DNA from: Mycolicibacterium nivoides
GTDB lineage: Bacteria; Actinomycetota; Actinomycetes; Mycobacteriales; Mycobacteriaceae
Direction of reading: 5' to 3'
Assembly: GCF_003855255.1 (NCBI RefSeq)
Contig: NZ_CP034072.1
Coordinates: 6,762,897-6,826,896, forward strand
DNA length: 64,000 nt
Shown: one piece after another, positions 44,419-54,185 of the stretch
Position numbering within the stretch: the stretch's first letter is position 1
How the letters are laid out: the number at the start of each line of letters is the position of its first letter
Notes under the pieces: generated by a model
Seen by the model: the letters and a program-made list of their open reading frames with translations, nothing else
Database searches by the model: none
Told to the model about the DNA's origin: nothing
Position numbers and translations under genes: made by a program

Positions 44419-47009
44419 TGGCACGTGGATTTCAGGGAGTGATGATGCGCGGCTTCGGCGCGCGCGATCACCAGGCAACCGTGGTCGAGACCATCTACCT
44501 GACGCCGAACATGCTGCGCCTGCGCATGGTGTCGCCGACGGTGTTCGAGGACGCCGTCGCCGAGCCGACGTCGTACCTGCGGTTCTGGGTTCCCGACCCT
44601 GACGGCTCGAAGACCGAGTACCAGCGCGGCTACACCATGTCCGAGATGGATCCCGAGACCGGGCATTTCGCGGTCGACGTGGTGCTGCACGAACCGTCCG
44701 GCCCGGCGTCCAAGTGGGCCAGGACCGCCAAACCGGGCGACACCATCCCGGTGATGAGCCTCGGTTCGCCGGGATTCACCGTGCCCGACGACCTGCCAGC
44801 CGGCTATCTGCTGATCGGTGACGCGGCGGCCATACCGGCGGTAAACGGGATCATCGGCGCGCTGCCACAGGACATTCCGATCGAGGTGTATCTCGAGAAG
44901 CACGACGAGAACGACCTGCTGATCCCCATCGCCGAGCATCCGCGACTGCGCGTGCACTGGGTAGAGCGTCGCGACACGACGTCGCTGGCCGCCGCGATCG
45001 AAGCCCGTGACTGGTCGGACTGGTACTGCTGGGTGACGCCGGAAGCCGGCTCGCTGAAGCATCTGCGTACGCGGTTGAAGGAGGAGTTCGGCTTTCCCAA
45101 GTCCGAGCTGCACGCCCAGGCCTATTGGACCGAGGGCCGGGCGATGGGCACCGATCGCACCGAAGCCAACGCCGAAGCCGCCCCGGAAGTCGCTGTGGCC
45201 GAATCCGCCGCGGCCCAACCTGTTCCCGCACCGGCCGCCGCCGCGCCGGCACGCGGAACCTGGCGGGCGCAGGGCGCGGGACGGTTGTTGTCCCCGCTGA
45301 AAACCCCGCTGATCGTGTCGGGTGTACTGCAGGCGATCATCACCCTGATCCAGCTCGCCCCGTTCGTGCTGCTGGTCGAGCTGGCGCGGCTGTTGCTGGC
45401 CGGTTCCGAGGAATCCCGGTTGTGGACACTGGGATTGACCGCGGTCTGGCTACTGGGCCTCGGTGCACTGCTGGGTGCCGGGCTCACCCTGTGGCTGCAT
45501 CGCCTCGACGCGCGGTTCGCCCGTGAGCTGCGGACCAGGCTGTTGACCAAGATGTCGCGGTTGCCGCTGGGCTGGTTCACCGCACGTGGGTCGGGTTCGA
45601 TCAAACAGCTGGTGCAGGACGACACCCTGTCGCTGCACTACCTGGTCACCCACGCGATCCCGGATGCCGTGGCCGCGGTGATCGCGCCGGTGGCCGTGCT
45701 GGTCTACCTGTTCACCGTCGACTGGCGGCTGGCCCTGGTCCTGTTCATCCCGGTGCTCACCTACCTGGTGCTGATGTCGGTGATGACCATCCAGTCCGGT
45801 GCCAAGATCGGTCAGGCGCAACGCTGGGCCGACCGGATGAGTGGGGAGGCCGGAGCCTATCTCGAAGGCCAGCCCGTCGTCCGGGTGTTCGGCGGTGCCG
45901 CTTCGTCGAGTTTCCGTCGCCGCCTCGATGAGTACATCGGCTTCCTGGTCGGCTGGCAGCGTCCCTTCACCGGCAAGAAGTCGCTGATGGACCTCGTCAC
46001 CCGGCCCGGCACCTTCCTGTGGTTGATCGCCGCGGTCGGCACCCCGATGATCATCGGCGGCTCGATGGATCCGGTCGACCTGCTGCCGTTCCTGTTGCTG
46101 GGCACCACATTCGGGGTCCGGCTGCTGGGTGTGGGCTACGGGCTGGGCGGAATCCGCGGCGGCATGCTGGCTGCCCGCCGCATCCAGAACGCCCTCGACG
46201 AGGCGGACCTCGCCCTGCTGGAGAACGAGGGCGAACCGGGTGCCCCGGGCGCCGTGGTGTTCGACCGGGTGACCTTCGGGTACCGGCCGAGTGTCCCGGT
46301 GATCAAGGACGTGTCGCTGACCTTGCGCCCGGGCACGGTGACCGCGCTGGTCGGTCCGTCCGGATCGGGGAAGTCCACGCTCGCCGCGCTGCTCGCCCGG
46401 TTCCACGACGTCGACTCGGGGTCGATCCGGTTGGACGGCAAAGACATCCGGTCGTTGTCCGCCGACGAGTTGTACCGCCGCGTCGGCTTCGTGCTGCAGG
46501 AAACCCAGCTCGTGGCGGGCACGGTCGCCGAGAACATCGCACTGGCCGACCCGGAGGCCGACCCCGCACGGATCGAGCAGGCCGCCCGCGACGCCCAGAT
46601 CCACGAACGCGTGTCGCGGCTGCCCGAGGGGTATCAAACGGTGCTCGGCGCGTCGTCGGCGTTGTCCGGCGGTGAACGGCAGCGGCTCACCATCGCCAGG
46701 GCCATCCTGGCCGACACCCCCGTGCTGATCCTGGACGAGGCCACGGCCTTCGCCGATCCCGAATCGGAATACCTTGTGCAGCAGGCACTCAACCGGCTGA
46801 CCAAGGACCGAACGGTTCTGGTGATCGCCCACCGGCTGCACACCATCACCCACGCCGACCAGATCGTGGTGCTCGACGACGGACACATCGCCGAAACCGG
46901 CACGCATGAAGAACTGCTGGCCGCAGGCGGGCGCTACCACCAGCTCTGGCAGACCGGGCAGTCGCTGCACCCCGGCGACGCCGTCACGGCAGGAGAGGCC
47001 GCACGATGA
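44418..47009 (+). CDS. irtA: IrtA, siderophore importer with siderophore-reductase domain
   Basis: 863 residues, matching IrtA (about 860). An N-terminal siderophore-interaction (SIP) domain with FAD motif RGYT (70-73) occupies about 1-245, followed by an Ala/Pro linker, six transmembrane helices and an ABC nucleotide-binding domain: Walker [10 protein letters not shown] near 645, signature LSGGERQ near 748, Walker B LILDEAT near 772. IrtAB imports ferric carboxymycobactin across the inner membrane despite its exporter fold, and the SIP domain reduces the iron. The stop overlaps the irtB start as ATGA. Confidence 0.94.
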   Translation: MARGFQGVMMRGFGARDHQATVVETIYLTPNMLRLRMVSPTVFEDAVAEPTSYLRFWVPDPDGSKTEYQRGYTMSEMDPETGHFAVDVVLHEPSGPASKWARTAKPGDTIPVMSLGSPGFTVPDDLPAGYLLIGDAAAIPAVNGIIGALPQDIPIEVYLEKHDENDLLIPIAEHPRLRVHWVERRDTTSLAAAIEARDWSDWYCWVTPEAGSLKHLRTRLKEEFGFPKSELHAQAYWTEGRAMGTDRTEANAEAAPEVAVAESAAAQPVPAPAAAAPARGTWRAQGAGRLLSPLKTPLIVSGVLQAIITLIQLAPFVLLVELARLLLAGSEESRLWTLGLTAVWLLGLGALLGAGLTLWLHRLDARFARELRTRLLTKMSRLPLGWFTARGSGSIKQLVQDDTLSLHYLVTHAIPDAVAAVIAPVAVLVYLFTVDWRLALVLFIPVLTYLVLMSVMTIQSGAKIGQAQRWADRMSGEAGAYLEGQPVVRVFGGAASSSFRRRLDEYIGFLVGWQRPFTGKKSLMDLVTRPGTFLWLIAAVGTPMIIGGSMDPVDLLPFLLLGTTFGVRLLGVGYGLGGIRGGMLAARRIQNALDEADLALLENEGEPGAPGAVVFDRVTFGYRPSVPVIKDVSLTLRPGTVTALVGPSGSGKSTLAALLARFHDVDSGSIRLDGKDIRSLSADELYRRVGFVLQETQLVAGTVAENIALADPEADPARIEQAARDAQIHERVSRLPEGYQTVLGASSALSGGERQRLTIARAILADTPVLILDEATAFADPESEYLVQQALNRLTKDRTVLVIAHRLHTITHADQIVVLDDGHIAETGTHEELLAAGGRYHQLWQTGQSLHPGDAVTAGEAAR

Positions 47010-48742
47010 TCCGCACCCTGATCGCCCTCATCCCGGCCAACCGCCGCGGCAAGGTCGGCATCTACACCGCGCTCACGCTGGTCTCCGTGGTGATCCGTGC
47101 GGCGGGCACGGTGCTGCTGATTCCCCTCGTGGCAGCGTTGTTCAGCGACGCGCCGCGCGACGCGCTGCCGTGGCTGGGCTGGCTCACCGCCGCGACCGTC
47201 ATCGGCTGGATCGTCGACACCGCGACCTCGCGGCTCGGATTCGACCTCGGCTTCGCGCTGCTCGATCACACCCAGCACGACGTGGCCGACCGGCTGCCCA
47301 GCATCCGGATGGACTGGCTGGGTGGCGACGGCGGCGCGAACACCGCCAATGCCCGCCAGGCCATCGCAGCCACCGGACCCGAACTGGTCGGCATGGTGGT
47401 CAACCTGCTGACCCCGCTGATCGGCGCGATTCTGCTGCCAGCGGCCATCGCGCTTGCCCTGCTGGTCATCTCGGTCCCGCTCGGGCTGGCCGCACTGGCC
47501 GGCGTGGTGATCCTGCTCGGGGCGTTCTGGGCCTCGGGCCGGCTGAGCCGCAAGGCAGACGCGGTGGCCGACGAGACCAACCGGGCATTCACCGAACGCA
47601 TCATCGAGTTCGCCCGCACCCAGCAGGCGCTGCGCGCGGCCCGACGGGTCGAGCCGGCCCGCAGCATGGTCGGCGACGCCTTGGCCGCGCAGCACGGTGC
47701 CGGCATGCGACTGCTGCTGATGCAGGTGCCGGGACAGCTGCTGTTCAGTCTGGCCAGCCAGCTGGCCCTGCTGATCCTGGCCGGGACGGCCACCTTCCTG
47801 ACGGTGCGCGGCACCCTCGGTGTGCCCGAGGCGATCGCGATGATCGTCGTCGCCGCGCGCTACCTCGAGCCGTTCACGTCACTGTCGGAACTGGCCCCGG
47901 CGATCGAATCCACCCGGGCCACACTCGACCGGATCCGCGCGGTGCTGGACGCCCCGGTGATGGTCACCGGCACGGCCACGTTGACCGCGAACAGCGCGCC
48001 CCGGATCGAATTCGATGGTGTCACTTTCGGTTACGGAACCACCCCGGTGCTGCAGGACATCAGCTTCGTCCTGGAGCCCGGTGGCACCACCGCGATCGTC
48101 GGGCCGTCCGGCTCGGGGAAGAGCACCATCCTGTCGCTCATCGCGGGTTTGCACCAACCGAGCGTCGGTCGGGTGTTGATCGACGGCGTCGACACGGCCC
48201 AGATGGACACCGAAACCCGCAGGGCGGCAACGAGTGTGGTGTTCCAGCATCCCTATCTGTTCGACGGGACGATCCGGGACAACATCCTGGTCGGCGATCC
48301 GGATGCCGATGCCGGGCAACTCGCCACCGCGGCGCGGCTGGCTCGCGTGGACGAGTTGACCGGGCGGTTGCCCGACGGGGACGGCACCAAGGTGGGTGAG
48401 GCCGGCACGGCGCTGTCGGGCGGTGAGCGGCAGCGGGTCAGCATCGCCCGTGCCCTGGTCAAGCCGGCGCCCGTGCTGCTGGTGGACGAGGCGACCAGTG
48501 CCCTGGACACCGAGAACGAGGCGGCGGTGGTCGATGCCCTGACCGCCGATGAGCGGTCGCGGACCCGGGTGATCGTCGCGCATCGGCTGGCAAGTATCCG
48601 GCACGCGGACCGGGTGCTGTTCCTCGACGGCGGACAGATCGTCGAGGACGGCAGCATCGAGGAACTGCTGGCCGCGCACGGACGCTTTGACGAGTTCTGG
48701 AACCAGCAGCGCGAGGCCGCGGACTGGCAGATCACGCACTAG
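47006..48742 (+). CDS. irtB: IrtB, partner half-transporter of the siderophore importer
   Basis: 578 residues, the length of IrtB (579 in M. tuberculosis). Six transmembrane helices (about 1-300) and an ABC domain: Walker [10 protein letters not shown] near 365, signature LSGGERQ near 469, Walker [12 protein letters not shown], and the H-loop VIVAHRL. It forms the heterodimer with IrtA; it lacks the SIP domain. It is the last gene of the TetR-irtA-irtB operon. Confidence 0.94.
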   Translation: MIRTLIALIPANRRGKVGIYTALTLVSVVIRAAGTVLLIPLVAALFSDAPRDALPWLGWLTAATVIGWIVDTATSRLGFDLGFALLDHTQHDVADRLPSIRMDWLGGDGGANTANARQAIAATGPELVGMVVNLLTPLIGAILLPAAIALALLVISVPLGLAALAGVVILLGAFWASGRLSRKADAVADETNRAFTERIIEFARTQQALRAARRVEPARSMVGDALAAQHGAGMRLLLMQVPGQLLFSLASQLALLILAGTATFLTVRGTLGVPEAIAMIVVAARYLEPFTSLSELAPAIESTRATLDRIRAVLDAPVMVTGTATLTANSAPRIEFDGVTFGYGTTPVLQDISFVLEPGGTTAIVGPSGSGKSTILSLIAGLHQPSVGRVLIDGVDTAQMDTETRRAATSVVFQHPYLFDGTIRDNILVGDPDADAGQLATAARLARVDELTGRLPDGDGTKVGEAGTALSGGERQRVSIARALVKPAPVLLVDEATSALDTENEAAVVDALTADERSRTRVIVAHRLASIRHADRVLFLDGGQIVEDGSIEELLAAHGRFDEFWNQQREAADWQITH

Positions 48743-48794
48743 GGCGCCGCGACGCCGACCGCGTACTAGCCGATCGGATAGTTGAACTGAACCT

Positions 48795-48811
48795 ACTGTA
48801 ACCATTACAGT
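48795..48811. promoter_or_regulatory. Palindromic operator upstream of the P450 gene
   Basis: ACTGTAA-CCA-TTACAGT: perfect 7-bp arms, in the 119-bp gap between irtB and the P450 gene, 50 bp before its ATG. TACTGT (48794-48799) inside it could be a -10 box. The regulator is not adjacent. Confidence 0.6.
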
Positions 48812-48861
48812 TGGGCGTCCCAGAATGACATCGGGGCAGGTTGCCTATCCGGCCGGAGGTC

Positions 48862-50070
48862 ATGTTGACGACGTCGCAGGTGGTGTTCGACCCGTTCTCG
48901 GCGGACTTCTTCAACGGTCCGTACGAGACGTATCGGCGCATGCGGGAGGAAGCGCCGGTCTATTACAGCGCCGAGTACGACTTCTACGCGCTGACCAGGC
49001 ATGCCGATGTGGCCTTCGCGTTCAAGGACTTCGAGACGTACTCGTCGGCGTACGGCGTCGATCTCGCCATGGTGCGGACCGGGCAGAAAGTGCCGGCGAA
49101 GATGATCATCTCGATGGATCCGCCCGAGCACCGGCACATGCGCAGCCTGGTCAACAAGGTGTTCACACCGAGGGCCATCGGTGCCCTGCGGGGCATGGTG
49201 TCGCAGCAGATCGACCGCTATCTCGCGGGCGTCGATCCACAGGAATTCGATGTGGTCGCCGACTTTTCGGCGTTCTTCCCGGTCGAGGTCATCACCGCGA
49301 TGCTCGGGGTCCCCGCGGAGCTACGCCAGCAGGTGCGGCTGTGGATCGACGAGCAGCTGCACCGCGAGCCGGGTCAGATCGAGGTGTCCGAGGCCGGCGT
49401 CGAGGCGATGGCCCAGACCTGGCTGATGTACTACGACCTGATCAAACAGCGCCGTGCCGAGCCGCGTGACGACATGATCAGCCGGTTGATCTCCGCCGAG
49501 ATCGAGCGTGAGGACGGTGAGCTGACCCGCCTGCGCAATTCCGAGATCGCCGGCTTCGCCACCCTTCTCGGCGGTGCCGGAGCGGAGACCGTGACCAAGC
49601 TGGTCGGCGCGGCCGTGGTGATGTTCGCCCGCCACCCCGAACAATGGCAGCGCCTGCGCGAGGACCGCGGCAAGATCCCGGCCGCGATCGAGGAGCTGCT
49701 TCGCTACGAGGCCCCGGCCCAGTACAACGTGCGTCGCTCGCAGCGGGAGATTCACCTGCACGGCGTGACGATTCCCGAGGGCAAACCGGTGTTCCTGGTC
49801 GGCGGCTCGGCCAACCGTGACCCCGAGGCGTGGACGGACCCCGACACTTTCGACATCGACAGGGACCGCACCGAAGCCCAGAACCTCGGATTCGGATACG
49901 GGATCCACAGCTGCCTCGGCGCGGCGCTGGCGAGGCTGGAATGCAGTATCGCCCTGGACCGGCTCCTCGACTTCATGCCCCGCTACGAGGTGGCCTGGGA
50001 CCGGTGCGAACGGGTGAGCATGCAGAACGTCGCCGGATGGGCACATGTGCCGGTGCGGGTGCTGCGATGA
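48862..50070 (+). CDS. Cytochrome P450
   Basis: 402 residues from ATG 48862; GGAGG lies only 2 nt before it, so a nearby TTG at 48841 or a later start is possible. P450 landmarks: I-helix FATLLGGAGAETVTKLV (GGAGAET), K-helix EELLRYEAPAQ (ExxR), and heme loop FGYGIHSCLGAALARLE with the thiolate Cys near 353. Soluble, ferredoxin-dependent monooxygenase; no redox partner is adjacent. Its stop overlaps the next gene as ATGA. Confidence 0.92.
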   Translation: MLTTSQVVFDPFSADFFNGPYETYRRMREEAPVYYSAEYDFYALTRHADVAFAFKDFETYSSAYGVDLAMVRTGQKVPAKMIISMDPPEHRHMRSLVNKVFTPRAIGALRGMVSQQIDRYLAGVDPQEFDVVADFSAFFPVEVITAMLGVPAELRQQVRLWIDEQLHREPGQIEVSEAGVEAMAQTWLMYYDLIKQRRAEPRDDMISRLISAEIEREDGELTRLRNSEIAGFATLLGGAGAETVTKLVGAAVVMFARHPEQWQRLREDRGKIPAAIEELLRYEAPAQYNVRRSQREIHLHGVTIPEGKPVFLVGGSANRDPEAWTDPDTFDIDRDRTEAQNLGFGYGIHSCLGAALARLECSIALDRLLDFMPRYEVAWDRCERVSMQNVAGWAHVPVRVLR

Positions 50071-50570
50071 GAGGCGAGAAGAGCTGCGGCGCCGTGGGAT
50101 ACCGCATGCACGTGATGGCTCGCGATGCCGCGGAACTGGCCGTCAACGCCGGGGGACTGATCGTCGACCGGATGATGAGTGGCTGGCGGGTCAGCGTGCA
50201 GCTCCTCGACAACGCCGACGCGCCCGGGGACACTCGCCCGGTCCAGATCCTCGGCGCCGAGCTCGTCGATGCGGCGACATCACGGGGGCTCCCCGAGGAG
50301 GAACAGTGTGTCCTGGTCATGGGTGCCGACGCGTACGCGCGCGCGATTTCCGGTGACGGCCAACAGCTTCCGGCCGGGTACGTGGAGGCACTGGTCTGGG
50401 GAGAATCACCGGATCCGGCCCACCTGTTCGGGCACAGCCTGAGCGCGGCCGCACAGGCCTTCAAAACCCTGGCCGTCACCGCTGCCTGCCTCTCTGCCGA
50501 CGAGGTGTCCGCCGCCGAGGCCTTCACGTCGGTGAACGCACAGGGCGGCGGCGTACCTCTTCGCGCCTGA
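50067..50570 (+). CDS. Protein of unknown function coupled to a P450 gene
   Basis: 167 residues from ATG 50067 overlapping the P450 stop as ATGA; ATG 50106 is an alternative. I do not recognise a family. It is mixed alpha/beta by eye: ARDAAELAVNAGGLIVDRMMSGWRVSVQL at the start, QCVLVMGADAYARAI in the middle, and an Ala-rich helix HSLSAAAQAFKTLAVTAACL near the end. No signal peptide and no membrane helix. The coupling suggests work with the P450 or in the same pathway. Confidence 0.6.
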   Translation: MRGEKSCGAVGYRMHVMARDAAELAVNAGGLIVDRMMSGWRVSVQLLDNADAPGDTRPVQILGAELVDAATSRGLPEEEQCVLVMGADAYARAISGDGQQLPAGYVEALVWGESPDPAHLFGHSLSAAAQAFKTLAVTAACLSADEVSAAEAFTSVNAQGGGVPLRA

Positions 50571-50574
50571 CGGG

Positions 50575-51849
50575 TCAGGCCTTGGTGAGCTGCTTCTGCT
50601 CGTAGAGGCGGGCCCACTCCGCGCGCGGACGGATCGAGGTGTCGACGTCGGTCGCCTTGGCGCGCAATGCGCCGACGGAGGCCTGATCACGCGCGGTGTG
50701 CTTGAACGGATCCCAGCTGAAGAACCGCGCCGAGTTCTCCCAGGTGATCTTGTTGATGTCGGAATCGCTCGCGCCCGCGGCATTCAGCTCGGCCAGCACC
50801 TGCTCGGGCGCATCAGGCCAGAAGCAGTCGCTGTGCGGGTAGTCGCACTCCCAGGCGATGATGTCGATGCCGATCTCGTGGCGCAGCTTCAGCGAGGTCT
50901 TGTCGGTCACGTAGCAGGCCAGCGAGTGCTCGCGGAACACGTCGGACGGCAGCTTGTCGCCGAAGTCGCGGCGCAGCCACTTCTGGTTGGTGTAGTGGCG
51001 GTCGCTGCGGTCCAGATAGAAAGGAATCCAACCGATTCCGCCCTCGGAGAAGGCGAACTTGAGGTCGGGGTAGTTGCGCATCGCCGGTCCCCACAACAGG
51101 TCCTGGGCGCACATCGCCGAGACCTGGGTGGCCAGGATGATCAGATTGTCGATCGGCGCGTCCTTGGCCATCGAGATCGCGCCGAAGCCGGTCCCGATGT
51201 GCAGGCACATCACCACGTTCTCCTCGGACAGGGTCCGGAAGACCGGGCCCCAGTAGTCCTCGTCGAAGTAGCTCGGAAGTCCTTCCAGGTGGGGCAGTTC
51301 CGGCATGGTGACTGCCCGGCAGCCCTTGGCGGCGACCCGGCGGATCTCGCGGCACATGGCCTCGGGGTTCCACGTCGGCAGGATCGCGATCGGGATGAAC
51401 CGGCCCGGGTACGACCCGGCCCACTCGTCGATGTGCCAGTCGTTGTAGGCCGACACCATCACCAGCGTCGCCTCTTCGCGGTGCATGTTGAGGTGGCGTG
51501 CGGAGAACCCTGTGAAGGTCGGGAAACACATCGAGGCCAGGATGCCGTTGCGGTTCATGTCGCGGACCCGCTCGTGCACGTCGTACACGCCCGGGCGCAT
51601 CTCGGCGAACCCGGCCGGGTCGCGACCCCACTCCTCGGCCGGCCAGGACACCACGGCGTTCAGGCCCGACACCCCCTGCGGGCGGCCCTGATACATCCAC
51701 TGGTCGACGCCCTTGTCGTCGGTCACCACGATGGGTGCCTCAGGCTTGTACTTTGCCGGCACGTGGTTGAGGAACATGTCGGGCGGCTCGACGACGTGGT
51801 CGTCGATGCTGATGAGGATCAGGTCGTCAGGGCGCATGGTTTCGCTCAT
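50575..51849 (-). CDS. Amidohydrolase-2-family metal-dependent hydrolase/decarboxylase
   Basis: 424 residues. The start LILISIDDHVVEPPDMF holds the D-x-H metal motif of this TIM-barrel family; PIAILPTWNPEAMCREIRRVAAKGCRAVTMPELPH, LHIGTGFG, FAFSEGGIGWIPF and IIAWECDYPHSDCFWPD continue the barrel with conserved His/Asp. Members hydrolyse C-C or C-N bonds or decarboxylate aromatic acids (ACMSD/LigY-like). Its ATG is only 26 bp from the divergent AraC gene, so their promoters must overlap. Confidence 0.85.
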   Translation of the reverse strand: MSETMRPDDLILISIDDHVVEPPDMFLNHVPAKYKPEAPIVVTDDKGVDQWMYQGRPQGVSGLNAVVSWPAEEWGRDPAGFAEMRPGVYDVHERVRDMNRNGILASMCFPTFTGFSARHLNMHREEATLVMVSAYNDWHIDEWAGSYPGRFIPIAILPTWNPEAMCREIRRVAAKGCRAVTMPELPHLEGLPSYFDEDYWGPVFRTLSEENVVMCLHIGTGFGAISMAKDAPIDNLIILATQVSAMCAQDLLWGPAMRNYPDLKFAFSEGGIGWIPFYLDRSDRHYTNQKWLRRDFGDKLPSDVFREHSLACYVTDKTSLKLRHEIGIDIIAWECDYPHSDCFWPDAPEQVLAELNAAGASDSDINKITWENSARFFSWDPFKHTARDQASVGALRAKATDVDTSIRPRAEWARLYEQKQLTKA

Positions 51850-51875
51850 AAAAACAAGTAGTACCGTCTAGCGGT

Positions 51876-52742
51876 GTGACCGTCTCTGCACTTTCGGACA
51901 GAGGTTTGACTCAATCGGCCAACATGCCCAGGCCGGTCATCGAGCTGCGCCGGGGCGGTCGTGCGCTGGCCGGCAGCTACCTCTACGAGGGCGACGGGCT
52001 GATCACGGGCTGGCACTCCCACGAGGTACACCAGATCGAATACGCACTGCACGGCGTGGTCGAGGTGGAGACCGACGCCGCGCACTATCTGCTGCCGCCG
52101 CAGCAGGCCGCCTGGATTCCGGCCGGCCTGCAACACCAGGCGGTGATGAACCCCGACGTCAAAACCGTCGCGGTGATGTTCGATCCGCAGTTGATCGCCG
52201 ATCCGGGGGACCGGGCCAGAATCATCGCGGTCTCTCCGCTGATCCGCGAGATGATGATCTACGGGCTGCGCTGGCCGGTCGACCGTGCGCACGGCGACGA
52301 CACGTCCGATACGTTCTTCCGGACCCTGGCCAACCTCGTCGCCGACGCGCTCGATCACGAGGCGCCGCTGAGTCTGCCGACCACCGAGCACCCGATCGTG
52401 GCCGCCGCGCTGGCCCACACCAAGGAACACCTCGCCTCGGTGACCGCCGAGGATGTCAGCCGGGCCGTTGCGGTATCCGAGCGGACGTTGCGGCGCTTGT
52501 TCACCGAGACGATCGGAATCTCTTGGCGGACATACCTTCTGCATGCGCGGATGCTGCGGGCCATGGCGCTGCTGGCCGGGCCGGATCAGTCGGTGCAGGC
52601 CACTGCCACAGCCGTGGGATTCGAGAACCTCAGCTCGTTCACCCGATGCTTCAGTCAGTTCTGCGGGGAGACTCCGTCGGCGTATCGGTCTCGCGCCCGT
52701 GAGGAACACCTGGAGCGGCCAACCCGGCCCGCTCGACACTGA
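51876..52742 (+). CDS. AraC-family transcriptional regulator
   Basis: 288 residues: cupin sensor (GLITGWHSHEVHQIEYALHGVVEVE with metal-type His residues, 42-66) and a C-terminal double HTH (VTAEDVSRAVAVSERTLRRLF, then VQATATAVGFENLSSFTRCFSQFCGETPSAYR). TACCGT (51862-51867) lies 8 nt before GTG 51876, so the mRNA is probably leaderless. It is divergent from the amidohydrolase gene, which it may control. Its last 92 nt overlap the convergent DUF2127 gene. Confidence 0.88.
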   Translation: MTVSALSDRGLTQSANMPRPVIELRRGGRALAGSYLYEGDGLITGWHSHEVHQIEYALHGVVEVETDAAHYLLPPQQAAWIPAGLQHQAVMNPDVKTVAVMFDPQLIADPGDRARIIAVSPLIREMMIYGLRWPVDRAHGDDTSDTFFRTLANLVADALDHEAPLSLPTTEHPIVAAALAHTKEHLASVTAEDVSRAVAVSERTLRRLFTETIGISWRTYLLHARMLRAMALLAGPDQSVQATATAVGFENLSSFTRCFSQFCGETPSAYRSRAREEHLERPTRPARH

Positions 52743-53469
52743 GCAGGCTCTCGGTGTGATGCTCGGCGCGGTAGGCCACGCCGCCGCCGTTGATCCCGAA
52801 AAGCCTTTTGCTCCAGAGCAACCAGATCACCGCGGCCAGGTTGATCACCAGCGCACCGAGGCGCAGTACGGTCACCTTCTCGGTGAGCTCATAGATCTCC
52901 AGCGGCAGGAACACGCCGGTGGCGATCACCGCGAAGTACTCGCCCCACCGTTTCATCAGCCACAGCCCCACGGCCTCGGTGAACTCGATCAGGGCATAGG
53001 CGGCCACACCGGCGGCGATCCACAGCAGGGTGGTCGACGACAGGGTGAACGCCTCGCCGATGTGTCGCACGATCTTGGAATCGTCGATGTTCCAGCCGAT
53101 TTGATCGGCCAGCGGCCGCATCAGCGGAACGTCCTTCTCGAACGCGTCCTGCAGCTGACTCCGTGACTCACGGACTTTCAGGATGCCGACTGCCAGCAGT
53201 ACGAAGACGATGCCGCGGACAGCCCGCTCGGTGGCGAGCAGCCGCATGATGGTGCGGTCGCGCAGCAGCCGGCCGCGGGGGATCTCCGGTGCGGTGTCGG
53301 CAGGCCCGTGACCGCGGGGAGGACCGACCACAAACGTCTCGCACCGCAGGCAACGCCACGCCTCTCCGACGGGCGTGTCCACCCGTAACCGTTCGCGCAG
53401 TTCCGGTTCATCGGGGGCGAACGTCGCGTGCCCGCGCAGCCCGCATGACCGCAGGGCGAAATCCACCAT
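52651..53469 (-). CDS. DUF2127-family integral membrane protein
   Basis: 272 residues. An N-terminal cytosolic part with a CLRC pair (WRCLRCETFVVG) is followed by four hydrophobic helices (about 83-98, 150-168, 178-200 and 208-224) with AAGVAAYALIEFTEAVGLWLMKRWGEYFAVIATGVFLPLEIYEL, the DUF2127 core. Function unknown. The C-terminal 40 residues beyond the domain are encoded in a 92-nt convergent overlap with the AraC gene. Confidence 0.82.
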   Translation of the reverse strand: MVDFALRSCGLRGHATFAPDEPELRERLRVDTPVGEAWRCLRCETFVVGPPRGHGPADTAPEIPRGRLLRDRTIMRLLATERAVRGIVFVLLAVGILKVRESRSQLQDAFEKDVPLMRPLADQIGWNIDDSKIVRHIGEAFTLSSTTLLWIAAGVAAYALIEFTEAVGLWLMKRWGEYFAVIATGVFLPLEIYELTEKVTVLRLGALVINLAAVIWLLWSKRLFGINGGGVAYRAEHHTESLLSVERAGLAAPGVPHGRETDTPTESPRRTD

Positions 53470-53496
53470 GCCAGCACCGTAGCGGTGCTGAACCGG

Positions 53497-54156
53497 CTAA
53501 GTGCGGCAGCTGAGCTCCATGCTGTCGCTGTCGCGGGCCAGGAAGTTCACGCTGACATACCCGTTGGCGGGCTCACGAACATGGTCCAGATAGGGCTGGG
53601 TGTCGGCCATCGACGTGTTGTCCGCGACCAGCAGCGCGCCCGTGGTGAGCTGAGGCTCCAGGAGCTTGAGCACCGGCAGGTAGAGCTCCTTCCAGCCGTC
53701 GAGCAGGACGAAGCCGATGTCGCCGGTCACCGACTTCAGTGTCTCCAGCGCATCGCCTTCGAGCACGGTGATGACGTCGTCGAGGCCGGTCTCGGCGAAG
53801 GTCTGCTTGGCCGCGGCGATCTTGGCGGCGCTGAGCTCGGTGGTGAAAACCCGCCCAGTTCCGTTGTCCCGCACAGCAGATGCCAGGTGCAGCGCCGAGA
53901 GACCGAACGACATCCCGAACTCGACCACGACCGCGGGCTTGGTGGCACGCACCAGCGAGTACAACAGGCGGCCGGCCTCCGGCGTGACCGGCATGTAGAT
54001 GTCGCTGAGCGCATCGGCACGTTCCTGGGCGGTGGCATTGGAGAGGTCGGCGAACCGGCGGGACCCGTCCTCACGCATTTTCTTGAACTGTTCGGCGGAT
54101 GCGGTGTACATCCGCTCCAGGGCCCGTGCGACCCTGTCATCGTTAAGGGTAGTCAT
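53497..54156 (-). CDS. O-methyltransferase-like SAM-dependent methyltransferase
   Basis: 219 residues. SAM-binding core VVVEFGMSFGLSALHLASAV near 78-97 (a variant motif I with Met/Ser), FTTELSAAKIAAAKQTFAETGL, VLEGDALETL and FVLLDGWKELYLPVLKLL, the order seen in caffeoyl-CoA/catechol O-methyltransferase-type enzymes. Substrate unknown. ATG 54156 lies exactly 7 nt after TAGTTT (54169-54164): leaderless. Confidence 0.87.
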   Translation of the reverse strand: MTTLNDDRVARALERMYTASAEQFKKMREDGSRRFADLSNATAQERADALSDIYMPVTPEAGRLLYSLVRATKPAVVVEFGMSFGLSALHLASAVRDNGTGRVFTTELSAAKIAAAKQTFAETGLDDVITVLEGDALETLKSVTGDIGFVLLDGWKELYLPVLKLLEPQLTTGALLVADNTSMADTQPYLDHVREPANGYVSVNFLARDSDSMELSCRT

Positions 54157-54185
54157 GCTAATGAAACTACGCGGAGAGGCTGAGA

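Noticed and set aside
45450..46970. 506-codon minus-strand frame opposite irtA
   Set aside because: His/Gln/Arg-rich shadow of the ABC transporter gene, without motifs.
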